Both the position numbers and the translations under genes were made by a program. A DNA stretch of 56,237 bases from Acidobacteriota bacterium (GTDB taxonomy: Bacteria > Acidobacteriota > Thermoanaerobaculia > Thermoanaerobaculales > Thermoanaerobaculaceae), in the NCBI GenBank assembly GCA_016213675.1, contig JACQZW010000063.1:1-56237 (forward strand), given 5' to 3'. Under the pieces are notes generated by a model that saw nothing but the letters and a program-made list of their open reading frames with translations, was not told where the DNA came from and made no database searches. Position 1 is the first letter of the stretch. Each line of letters starts with the position of its first letter. Of the stretch, positions 18,301 to 24,192 are shown in pieces.

Positions 18301-18686
18301 GCCGGATCAAGCTCATCAAGGTGGCGCTGAACGACGCCCCGGCGGCGTCGGGCGGCCTGCAGGGGTGGGTCCGCGAGCTCGACAAGCGCCTCACCGAGAT
18401 CGACATCGCCCTCTCCGGCGATGGCGAGGTGGCGAAGCGCAGCGAGCCGACCCCACCCGGGATCATCGAGCGCGTCGAGCGCATCGTCTGGGCCAGTTGG
18501 GGCGCGACCGCTGCACCGACCAAGACCCAGCGCGACGGCTACGACATCGCCGCCGACGAGTTCGCCGAGGTCCTGCCGAAGCTCAAGACCCTCGTCGAGA
18601 CCGACCTCCGCCAGCTCGAGGAGTCGATGGAGAAGGCGCAGGCGCCGTACACTCCGGGACGGGTCCCGAACTGGATCAAGGAGTAG
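15324..18686 (+). CDS. Very large secreted BNR/VPS10-like repeat protein (sortilin-like glycosyl hydrolase family)
   Basis: The 1120-residue protein has a signal peptide (about 1-22) and a low-complexity Ala/Lys linker (to about 55). Residues 60-740 hold many BNR/Asp-box blades, with SSGGVWKTENGGTTYEPV, TTDGGATWKKV, STDAGATWRKV, STDRGESWEKR and SEDGGKTFRKV. That is the two-bladed-propeller layout annotated as VPS10/sortilin or 'glycosyl hydrolase' in acidobacterial genomes. The C-terminal part (about 800-1120) includes a beta-sandwich-like block (ITLTVRDSFGRVVRKV ... FHRVAWDLRLP) and a helical tail. A GGAGGAGG ribosome site precedes the ATG. Hydrolase activity is not demonstrated for the family; no catalytic dyad is obvious. 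Confidence 0.85.
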   Translation: MRTRTILAVFLGLAVTGAALAADQPATAKQPAAAKAAKADAGKPGAAAEEKKPELMSAETFEGLELRALGPSLMSGRIGDLAVDPARPHRYFVAVSSGGVWKTENGGTTYEPVFDKEGSYSIGCVALDPANPHTVWVGTGENNSQRSVAWGDGVYVSRDGGKHWANVGLKKSEHIGRIVVDPRDSNVVYVAAQGPLWGPGGDRGLYKTTDGGATWKKVLEISEHTGVNEVWMDPRDPDVLLASSYQRRRHVWTLINGGPESTIYKSTDAGATWRKVDQGLPKVDKGRIGLAVSPVDPDVVYAIVEAAEDKGGLFRSTDRGESWEKRSDTKSASGQYYNELFCDPKDVDLVYLTDTWLRVSEDGGKTFRKVGEKTKHVDNHAMWIDPAHTEHMLVGCDGGIYETFDRGKTWDFKANLPVTQFYRLAVDDAKPFYNVYGGTQDNNTQGGPVRTTTNHGITTWDWFITTGGDGFWAAIEPGNPDIVYSESQHGGLVRYDRKSGEELDIHPMEARGEAPLRWNWDSPLIISPHSPKRLYFAANRLFRSDDRGDSWTAISGDLTRQIDRNQLPVMGKIWAADAVAKNASTSFYGNIVSLSESPLVEGLLYVGTDDGLVQVSEDGGTAWRKVEKFPGVPERTYVARLEAGRHDAGVVYAAFDNHKNADFTPYVLRSADRGRTWTSIAGDLPKGEVIYALAEDHVDRNLLFAGGEFGVYFTLDGGAHWIELTGKMPTIAVRDLAIQRRENDLVLATFGRGFYVLDDYTPLRGLTKAKLEQESILFPVKEALAFVYSSPFGGEGKASLGDSFWAAENPPFGAVFTYYLKDGLKTRQELRHEAEKEAAKKGAVAPYPSKDELRAEALEEKPSITLTVRDSFGRVVRKVSGDAGKGFHRVAWDLRLPAATPARLPDDKAEKDPWDAPDRGPLAVPGNYLVQLSKRVGGAETTLGEPQSFKVTPLGLATLENKDKAAQLDFQQKVARLQRAVLAADEVVGDVKGRIKLIKVALNDAPAASGGLQGWVRELDKRLTEIDIALSGDGEVAKRSEPTPPGIIERVERIVWASWGATAAPTKTQRDGYDIAADEFAEVLPKLKTLVETDLRQLEESMEKAQAPYTPGRVPNWIKE

Positions 18687-18698
18687 TAAAGGCAAGGA

Positions 18699-18740
18699 GA
18701 CGCGAGAGGTAAGACGCGAGACGCGAGAGGTAAGACGCCA
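18699..18740. repeat. Two 21-bp direct repeats
   Basis: Two adjacent 21-nt units (18699-18719 and 18720-18740) differ at one base; each starts GACGCGAGAGGTAA. They lie 13 nt after the stop of the BNR gene and before a perfect hairpin. Their role is unknown; they could be slippage products in a non-coding spacer. Confidence 0.7.
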
Positions 18741-18769
18741 GAAGCAAGGGACACAACCGGAACGCACTG

Positions 18770-18801
18770 GGGCCGCCCCGCGACGCACCGCGGGGCGGCC
18801 C
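18770..18801 (+). terminator. Perfect hairpin, terminator-like, after the BNR gene
   Basis: Arms GGGCCGCCCCGCG (18770-18782) and its exact complement (18789-18801) enclose a 6-nt loop ACGCAC. The stem is 13 bp and almost entirely G-C. It is followed by TGTCGTCTCC, a mixed pyrimidine tract rather than a clean T-run. It sits 84 nt beyond the BNR stop, where a terminator is expected. Confidence 0.6.
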
Positions 18802-18879
18802 TGTCGTCTCCGTCTCCGCGGGTGGCCCCTCCAAGTCGGCGGTCATCGCGCGGAGCGAAGCGACGAAGCGATCCCGAGG

Positions 18880-19096
18880 CGCTTGGAGGGCTTGCCCCAC
18901 GGCTTGCCCCGAATCACGGACCGAGGTCCGTCCCCTCGTATGGCCCCTGGGGTGCGCGGCCCCCTCGTCCCGGCCGCGCCCCCGCGTGGCCGGGACGAGA
19001 CTGCTCCGCTCGCGACCGGACTGGCGCGATCCGCGATGGGGCCCCTCGCCATTCGCTCCTCGCTACGCTCGTCGCGCTGTCGACACCCCATCGCGG
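18880..19096 (-). repeat. Structured intergenic repeat, copy B (reverse orientation)
   Basis: Reading on the minus strand gives the same order of elements as copy A at 1-215. Stem 1 arms are CCGCGATGGGG/CCCCATCGCGG (19031-19041 and 19086-19096). Stem 2 arms are CTCGTCCCGGCC/GGCCGGGACGAG (18964-18975, 18988-18999). Stem 3 is ACGGACC/GGTCCGT (18916-18931). The shared block reading CATAC-AGGGGACGGACCT on the minus strand, and the GGTCCGTGATT next to it, are almost unchanged in both copies. Stem sequences differ from copy A but pair perfectly, a compensatory pattern. The copy is embedded in an even larger inverted repeat. Confidence 0.7.
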
Positions 19097-19151
19097 CTCG
19101 CGCGTCCGGTGACCCGCTCGCTCCGCAGAGATGGGCCGCGCACCCCAGGGG
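18944..19151. repeat. Nested inverted repeat with perfect 18-bp outer arms
   Basis: The outer arms CCCCTGGGGTGCGCGGCC (18944-18961) and GGCCGCGCACCCCAGGGG (19134-19151) are exact complements across 172 nt. Inside are the 12-bp stem at 18964-18999 and a long imperfect hairpin running outward from the 11-bp stem at 19031-19041/19086-19096, with paired flanks CGCGA/TCGCG and ACCGGAC/GTCCGGT. The whole can fold as a branched cruciform in DNA or RNA. It precedes the ATPase gene by about 160 nt. Confidence 0.7.
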
Positions 19152-19314
19152 CGGGCTTTCTTCCCCCTCCCGCCCGCGCGTCCCCGCTCCTCGCCCGCCC
19201 ACCCTTTGTCTCAATCCGTGAAGCAGCGCGGCGCTTGACCCTGGGGGCGGCGAGCCCGAGAATCGGATCATTGCTGCCACCGCAGTACGGAGCGAAGCAC
19301 TCTGGAGGACGCTG
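19152..19314 (+). promoter_or_regulatory. Leader of the ATPase gene with candidate promoter
   Basis: TTGACC (19235-19240) and GAGAAT (19258-19263) are 17 nt apart and match the housekeeping promoter moderately well. A GGAGGACG ribosome-site-like run lies just upstream of the ATG at 19315. The stretch before 19235 is pyrimidine-rich and shows no gene. Confidence 0.4.
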
Positions 19315-20574
19315 ATGACGATCCGGTACCAAGACGTCTTTGTTCCGGGCGGTTTTCCGAACCACACCTACAATCCGCGCATTGACCTGAGACTCGAAGA
19401 GCAACTACGTGAAGTCAAGGACAACCTGTGCAAGCTGGCTACGGTCACTGGCCAGACCAAGTCAGGCAAAACCGTTCTCGCGCGGAGGGTCCTCCCCAGG
19501 GAGGATAGCGTGTGGGTTGATGGCGGGAGTGTCTCAGTCGAAGACGACTTCTGGCAGGTCGTGTTGGAGCAACTCGACCTTTTTAACGTTACCGAGAGTC
19601 GGGACTCGACTGAGACGGCTGGTACGGTCAGCGGAAGGGCAAGTGCTGGTGCGAGCTTCATCGTCGCCAAAGGCACTGCAGAGGTAGGTGGAGAGATGCG
19701 CCGTGCTCGATCGGTTGAGCGCGCTCGGTCACGAAGCGTCTCTGGGCGGGTAGCCGCCGTGCGTGGGCTGACCGAGGCGCACCTCCCCCTTGTGATCGAC
19801 GATTTCCACTACTTGTCCCGCGAACTCCAAGGGAGTATTGTCCGCGCACTTAAGCAACCCGTATTCGATGGCTTGCCAGTTGCGATAATCGCCATTCCTC
19901 ATCGACGGTATGACGCGCTAAAGGTCGAGAAGGAGATGACCGGCCGGATTTCCCCAGTTGATGTTCCTGCGTGGACGGACGCTGAACTTGAGTACATCCC
20001 CTTGACCGGTTTCAGGCTCCTCGACGTTGAACCTCCCCCGGAATTCCCCAGAGCACTGGCGGCAGAGGCGATAGGCAGCCCCCACCTAATGCAGGACTTC
20101 TGCAGGGTGGTGTGTCGGCTCGCCAGGTTCGAAAGCCCGCATCCTGACCAGCGACTCAGACTGGCTGATGTTGACCTGAAGACAACATTCAGAGAGGTTG
20201 CTGAGACCATCGGTCGTCCGGTGTTTGAGAAACTCGCTCGGGGACCAAGGCAACGAACCGACCGGATTGAGCGTGAGCTGAAAGACGGTAGGTTGGTAGA
20301 CATCTACCAGCTCGTCTTGTATGCGCTCGCACACATCCGTCCTGGCCTCGTCAGCCTGGAGTACGAGGACCTCCGCACAGCAATCCGGGAAGTATCAGCC
20401 TCGCAGATCCCGCAACTCCAAGAGGTGTCACGTGTGCTGAAGCACATGGCGACCATCGCGGCTAGCGATCAGAGTTCGACCCCTGTCATAGACTTCGAAG
20501 AGGACGACACGCGTTTGCACATCACGGACCCGTTCTTTGCGTTCTACCTGCGGTGGGGAGACCTCGCGGTCTAG
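19315..20574 (+). CDS. AAA/STAND-like P-loop ATPase, probably horizontally acquired
   Basis: The 419-residue protein has a Walker A at about 46-53 (GQTKSGKT, within LATVTGQTKSGKTVLARRV) and a Walker B LPLVIDDFHYLS at about 160-172. It also has an arginine-rich sensor-like segment AIIAIPHRRYDALKVEKEMTGR (about 190-212). Between the two Walker motifs lies an unusual Gly/Ala/Ser and Arg-rich insertion (about 100-150). The C-terminus ends in LHITDPFFAFYLRWGD, a winged-helix-type ending seen in archaeal-type/Orc-like ATPases. It is an isolated gene: neighbours are unrelated. Base composition is visibly lower (three 60-nt lines counted: 53, 57 and 63% GC) than neighbours (67 and 72% in two lines). 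A defence or regulatory role is inference only; no partner effector is adjacent. Confidence 0.75.
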   Translation: MTIRYQDVFVPGGFPNHTYNPRIDLRLEEQLREVKDNLCKLATVTGQTKSGKTVLARRVLPREDSVWVDGGSVSVEDDFWQVVLEQLDLFNVTESRDSTETAGTVSGRASAGASFIVAKGTAEVGGEMRRARSVERARSRSVSGRVAAVRGLTEAHLPLVIDDFHYLSRELQGSIVRALKQPVFDGLPVAIIAIPHRRYDALKVEKEMTGRISPVDVPAWTDAELEYIPLTGFRLLDVEPPPEFPRALAAEAIGSPHLMQDFCRVVCRLARFESPHPDQRLRLADVDLKTTFREVAETIGRPVFEKLARGPRQRTDRIERELKDGRLVDIYQLVLYALAHIRPGLVSLEYEDLRTAIREVSASQIPQLQEVSRVLKHMATIAASDQSSTPVIDFEEDDTRLHITDPFFAFYLRWGDLAV

Positions 20575-20615
20575 CGTCAGCGCTTGGTGCGGGGGCAGCG
20601 TGGTTGGCGGTTGGC

Positions 20616-20637
20616 GGCGCCGCTTGGTGGCGGCGCC
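20616..20637 (+). terminator. GC-rich hairpin after the ATPase gene
   Basis: GGCGCCGC (20616-20623) and GCGGCGCC (20630-20637) pair perfectly around TTGGTG, 42 nt after the ATPase stop. There is no T-run, so its terminator role is uncertain, but its position fits. Confidence 0.4.
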
Positions 20638-20699
20638 ACGCGGCTCACCAAGGCGCGCGAACGGCAGCGGTCGCGACGAACTCGAATTGTGGGGGGGCC

Positions 20700-21029
20700 A
20701 TGAAGATCGAAGGGGTGCCGTTCGGGGTGACGGACTGGGCCGCGGTGCCGGAGACGGTGCATGCGGGCGCGACGGGGGTGGCGCGGTGGCGGACGGTGCA
20801 GGCCGGGAACGTCCGGATCCGCATGGTCACGTACTCGCCGGGCTACCTCGCCGACCACTGGTGCGCGCGGGGGCACGTCCTGCTGGTGCTCGACGGCGTC
20901 CTCGTGACCGAGGTGCAGGGCGGGGCTACGCACACGCTTCGCGCGGGCACGTCGTACCAGGTGTCGGACGACGTCGCCCCGCACCGCTCCTCGACTGAGA
21001 CCGGCGCGCGGCTGTTCATCGTCGACTGA
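20700..21029 (+). CDS. DHCW-motif cupin-fold protein
   Basis: The 109-residue protein has the cupin pattern. A metal-site region SPGYLADHWCARGHVLLVLDG carries the DHWC variant of the DHCW-motif cupin family. It is followed by a GGATHTLRAGTSYQVSDD strand pair and an HRSSTETGARLFIVD end. ATG at 20700 is preceded by a run of G that can serve as a weak ribosome site; the in-frame upstream part is not cupin and is omitted. Function is unknown; such proteins commonly bind a metal and small ligands. Composition is like the host genome. Confidence 0.8.
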   Translation: MKIEGVPFGVTDWAAVPETVHAGATGVARWRTVQAGNVRIRMVTYSPGYLADHWCARGHVLLVLDGVLVTEVQGGATHTLRAGTSYQVSDDVAPHRSSTETGARLFIVD

Positions 21030-21139
21030 ACGCGCACCAGGAGACACCGTCGCTGATCGACACGGCGACCCTCCGGCCCGACCTCGGTCGCCACCACTCG
21101 CGGATCGCCGGCGGCTCGTGTCCGGGTTAAGCTTCGACC

Positions 21140-21661
21140 ATGGTCACGCTTCGGTGCACCGCGAGGCTCCTCGCGAGGCTCGGGATCGAGCGGCATCCTC
21201 CCGAGCCACCGCCTCCCACCAACAAGCTCGGAGACTGGTACGCCGACATCCTGGTCACGCGACCGAGCCACCTGGTCGTGTGCATGAGCGAGCGCTCCAG
21301 CCTCGCCGTGATCGTCGAGGGCCGCCAGCTCGACACGCTGGTGCCGCGCTTCCTCCGGCGGCTCGGGGAGCTCCTCCGGACCATCGGCGTGCCGCGCGAG
21401 GCGGCCGACCGCGAGCTGGCCGCGACCGCCGACCTCGCCTTCGGCGCGACCACGAACCGGAGCGCCCGCGCCTTGCTGAGCTCCGCAGTCAGGGAGCTCA
21501 AGTACCGATCTCCGCGGCATCCAGAGATGAGCGTCTACGACTGGTCCATCGAGTACGCAGGTCGGCCGTGCGGCAACCCGTTGCAGTTTCCGCGGGATAC
21601 AGTGCTCGCCCTGCTCGCGCCGGGCTCGAGCTTCAGGCTCCTCCAGGGCGGGCGGAGCTGA
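21140..21661 (+). CDS. DUF6933 family protein
   Basis: The 173-residue protein begins MVTLRCTARLLARLG, then TNKLGDWYADILVTRPSHLV and VCMSERSSLAVIVEG. A helix LVPRFLRRLGELLRTIGVPREA follows in the layout of DUF6933, a family of unknown function often found as single genes in diverse bacteria. The later part contains TTNRSARALLSSAVRELKYR and a conserved SVYDWSIEYAGRPCG. It is convergent with the CARDB gene. Confidence 0.75.
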   Translation: MVTLRCTARLLARLGIERHPPEPPPPTNKLGDWYADILVTRPSHLVVCMSERSSLAVIVEGRQLDTLVPRFLRRLGELLRTIGVPREAADRELAATADLAFGATTNRSARALLSSAVRELKYRSPRHPEMSVYDWSIEYAGRPCGNPLQFPRDTVLALLAPGSSFRLLQGGRS

Positions 21662-21768
21662 GCCGCCGTCCGACGAGCTCGTCGGGGGCTGGCCGTCGTC
21701 ACCTGCGTGTGCCATGCCGAGACCGACTACGACCGCCGCGGCGCGTTGCCGCACCCGGCGGTGCCGGG

Positions 21769-22635
21769 CTACGGCACGAAGTCGACGGGCTTGTAGTTGC
21801 TCGTGTTGTCGGTCTCGTTGGCCTCGACGATCTCATTGTCGGGGTCGGCGATCATCCAGAAGTAGTAGCGGCCGGCCTCGACCCACGGGGCGCCCGGGCT
21901 CCGGCTGCGCGTGATGCGCCAGGAGTCGTTGGCGTGCGGCGCGAGCGTGATGGTCAGGGTGCTGTTCCAGGAGAGCACCGCCGGGGCGTCCGCCTTGTTC
22001 TCGCGGGTCATCTTGAAGCGGAGCTTGGGACGCACGAGGTCGGCGGTGCCGAGGTTCGTGAGGTTGCACCAGGCCGTGATCGCGCCGCCGGCGACGGCGC
22101 TGGCGGTGCTCAGGCCGGCCCTGGCGTCGGGCGCCAGGACGATGAGCGTGACGGTCCGCGCGTTGTTCGTCTCGTCGGTCTCGGGCAACCGGTTCTCGGG
22201 ATCCACGGTCAGGGTCAGCTCGGCGGCGCCGGGGCCGATGTCGGTGGGCATCGTCACCTCGACGGTGTTGGTCGCGGTGCTGTGGCGCGGTACGCCCGGT
22301 CCGCTCCCGTCGGCGAGCCGCCAGTTCCGGCCGCCGGCGCGCAGCTCGAGTCGGAACGGCACGCCGGTGACGCTGGTCTCGCCGTGGTTCGACACCTGGT
22401 ACTGGACGTGGACCCGGGCCCGGGCGGTCGGGCGGTCCGGCATGGGGACGACCCCCGCCGGGACCAGCTCGCTCGGCGGGAGCACGCGCGCCGGCATGAC
22501 GAGGCGGGTGTTGGGGACGATCGTCGGCGCAGGGGCCGGCCGCTTCGGCTGGAGTGGGCCGGCGGCGACGGGACCGGCCGCGAGGAACGAGCCGGCGATG
22601 AGGAGACCGATGATGGTGGCGGTGCGTGGGGCCAT
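21769..22635 (-). CDS. Secreted CARDB-domain protein
   Basis: The 288-residue protein has a signal peptide (about 1-25) and a Pro/Ala-rich segment, then two CARDB-like beta-sandwich modules. Module one (about 70-165) ends with LTLTVDPENRLPETDETNNAR. Module two (about 175-288) ends with YYFWMIADPDNEIVEANETDN. These paired 'VDPxN.I.E.DETNN' motifs are characteristic of CARDB domains, which act in surface adhesion or protein binding. No enzyme domain is attached. GGAGG precedes the ATG at 22635. It is divergent from the receiver-LpxC gene. Confidence 0.85.
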   Translation of the reverse strand: MAPRTATIIGLLIAGSFLAAGPVAAGPLQPKRPAPAPTIVPNTRLVMPARVLPPSELVPAGVVPMPDRPTARARVHVQYQVSNHGETSVTGVPFRLELRAGGRNWRLADGSGPGVPRHSTATNTVEVTMPTDIGPGAAELTLTVDPENRLPETDETNNARTVTLIVLAPDARAGLSTASAVAGGAITAWCNLTNLGTADLVRPKLRFKMTRENKADAPAVLSWNSTLTITLAPHANDSWRITRSRSPGAPWVEAGRYYFWMIADPDNEIVEANETDNTSNYKPVDFVP

Positions 22636-22710
22636 GACGTCCTCCGGTGCTGACCAGCGAGCTCCTCTGGCCTGCTGCCGCAATGGTCGGCCGGCGCGGC
22701 GTGGCGGGGA

Positions 22711-22796
22711 ATGCCGGGTCGCGCCAGCCGCATGCCGGGTCGCGACACCGTCGCCTGCGATCGGCGTCGCAGGTGGAAGGACCTGAACCTTGACCG
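22711..22796 (+). promoter_or_regulatory. Operator-like repeats and -35 upstream of receiver-LpxC
   Basis: Two exact 13-nt copies of ATGCCGGGTCGCG (22711-22723 and 22732-22744) are 21 nt apart. They are followed by a dyad CCTGCGA/TCGCAGG (22754-22760, 22767-22773), then TTGACC (22790-22795). A weak -10 (CAGACT, 22813-22818) at 17-nt spacing would place transcription near the ATG at 22825, and no clear ribosome site is seen. Binding-protein identity is unknown. Confidence 0.35.
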
Positions 22797-22824
22797 CGGT
22801 TTCCGGTGGGCGCAGACTTCGGGC

Positions 22825-24117
22825 ATGGCCGAGCTGGTTCTCATCGTGGACGACGAGCCTGGCATCCTGACCGAGCTCTCCAACATCCTGCGGGACGAGG
22901 GGTTCCGGGTGCTCGCCACGGCGAGCGGCGAGGAGGCAGTCGCGCTCTACCAGAGCGAGAAGCCTGACGCCGTGTTCCTCGACATCTGGCTGCCCGATCG
23001 CGACGGCCTCGAGGTGCTGCAGGCGCTGCGCCGGCTCGACCCGGCCGCCGCGGTGATCATGATGTCCGGCCACGGTACCGCGCCCACCGCCGTCAAGGCG
23101 ATGAAGATGGGCGCCCACGACTACCTCGAGAAGCCGCTGTCGTACAGCCAGGTGACCGAGGCGGTGACCTCGGCGCTGGCCAGCCGCGGCGCGCTCGCCG
23201 CCGACGCCTTCGCCCACGGCCTCGGGCCGGTGCCGTTCCGCCTCGAGCCGACCCAGGAGCTCTCGGCGCCGCCCCGGCTGGCGCTGCTCCGGGAGGTCGC
23301 CGCGCCGCAGCGGACGATCCGGGCCGCGAGCGTGATCTACGGCCTGGGCCTGCACTCCGGCGCCCGCACCGGGATGGCGATCCAGCCGCTGCCGCCCGAC
23401 TCGGGGATCCACTTCCTGACCGTCCCGAACGGCATCGTGATCCCGGCCCACATCGGCGCCGTCGCCGACACCGAGTGGGCGACCACGCTGTCGCGCGACG
23501 GCGACAGCATCAAGACCGTCGAGCATCTCCTCTCCGCCCTGCACGCGGCGGGGATCACCAACCTGCTCGTCAAGGTGCACGGCGAGATCCCGGTCCTCGA
23601 CGGGTCGGCGCTGGATTTCTGCCGGCGGCTCGAGGAGATCGGCATCGTCGACCAGGACGCCCCCCGTCGGGAGATCGTCATCGACCGGCGCTACGAGGTC
23701 TCGGGCGGCGGGAAGCTGCTCAGCATCGAGCCGGCCGACGCCCTCTCGGTGTCGTACCAGCTCCGCTACCCGGCGCCGATCGGCGAGCAGTTCTACGACT
23801 TCACGATGTCGAGCTTCGCGGCTTACAAGGAGCAGATCGCCCCGGCCCGCACCTTCGGCTTCATGCGCGATCTGCCGATGATCAACGAGCTGGGCCTCGG
23901 CTCCGGCGGCCGGCTCGACAACTTCATCCTGGTCGGCGAGGACAACGTGGTGAACACCGAGCTCCGCTTCCGCGACGAGTTCGTCCGCCACAAGATCCTC
24001 GACATCATCGGCGACCTCTACCTGCTCGGCTACCCGGTGCGCGGCAAGGTCACGGCGCACCTCTCCGGCCACCGCGACAACATCGCCCTGCAACGCGCCA
24101 TCCTCGCGACCGACTGA
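22825..24117 (+). CDS. lpxC: Receiver-domain fusion of UDP-3-O-acyl-GlcNAc deacetylase
   Basis: The 430-residue protein joins two complete domains. Residues 1-120 form a response-regulator receiver: LIVDDEPG with Asp9/Asp10, phospho-acceptor Asp53 in FLDIWLPDRDG, Ser81 in MMSGHG, and Lys103 in YLEKPL. Residues about 160-430 form LpxC, which removes the N-linked acetyl group of UDP-3-O-acyl-GlcNAc, the committed step of lipid A synthesis. Its motifs are SVIYGLGLHSG, TVEHLLSALHAAGI (Glu233, zinc ligand His234), FVRHKILDIIGDL (zinc ligands His389 and Asp393) and SGHRDN (His416). All catalytic residues are retained. No histidine kinase is adjacent. The start at 22825 is set by the receiver's MAELVLIVDD. 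Confidence 0.93.
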   Translation: MAELVLIVDDEPGILTELSNILRDEGFRVLATASGEEAVALYQSEKPDAVFLDIWLPDRDGLEVLQALRRLDPAAAVIMMSGHGTAPTAVKAMKMGAHDYLEKPLSYSQVTEAVTSALASRGALAADAFAHGLGPVPFRLEPTQELSAPPRLALLREVAAPQRTIRAASVIYGLGLHSGARTGMAIQPLPPDSGIHFLTVPNGIVIPAHIGAVADTEWATTLSRDGDSIKTVEHLLSALHAAGITNLLVKVHGEIPVLDGSALDFCRRLEEIGIVDQDAPRREIVIDRRYEVSGGGKLLSIEPADALSVSYQLRYPAPIGEQFYDFTMSSFAAYKEQIAPARTFGFMRDLPMINELGLGSGGRLDNFILVGEDNVVNTELRFRDEFVRHKILDIIGDLYLLGYPVRGKVTAHLSGHRDNIALQRAILATD

Positions 24118-24192
24118 CGCCGCGGCCGTGTGCGGTGGATGCCTCCCGGTCGATCGGGGCTAGAATCGCGCCCGAGGCGACGGGAGGCGGGC

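Noticed and set aside
18699..18740. Short repeats as a CRISPR or att site
   Set aside because: Only two adjacent 21-bp units, no spacer, no integrase or tRNA nearby.
15177..18788. 1203-residue open frame on the minus strand opposite the BNR gene
   Set aside because: It is a shadow of the plus-strand gene in very GC-rich DNA: composition is Leu/Val/Gly/Arg-rich with no motifs, and the plus-strand protein has clear repeats.
18944..20637. Integrated element with attachment sites around the ATPase
   Set aside because: No integrase, no tRNA and no direct-repeat target duplication were found flanking the gene; only inverted repeats on the left.
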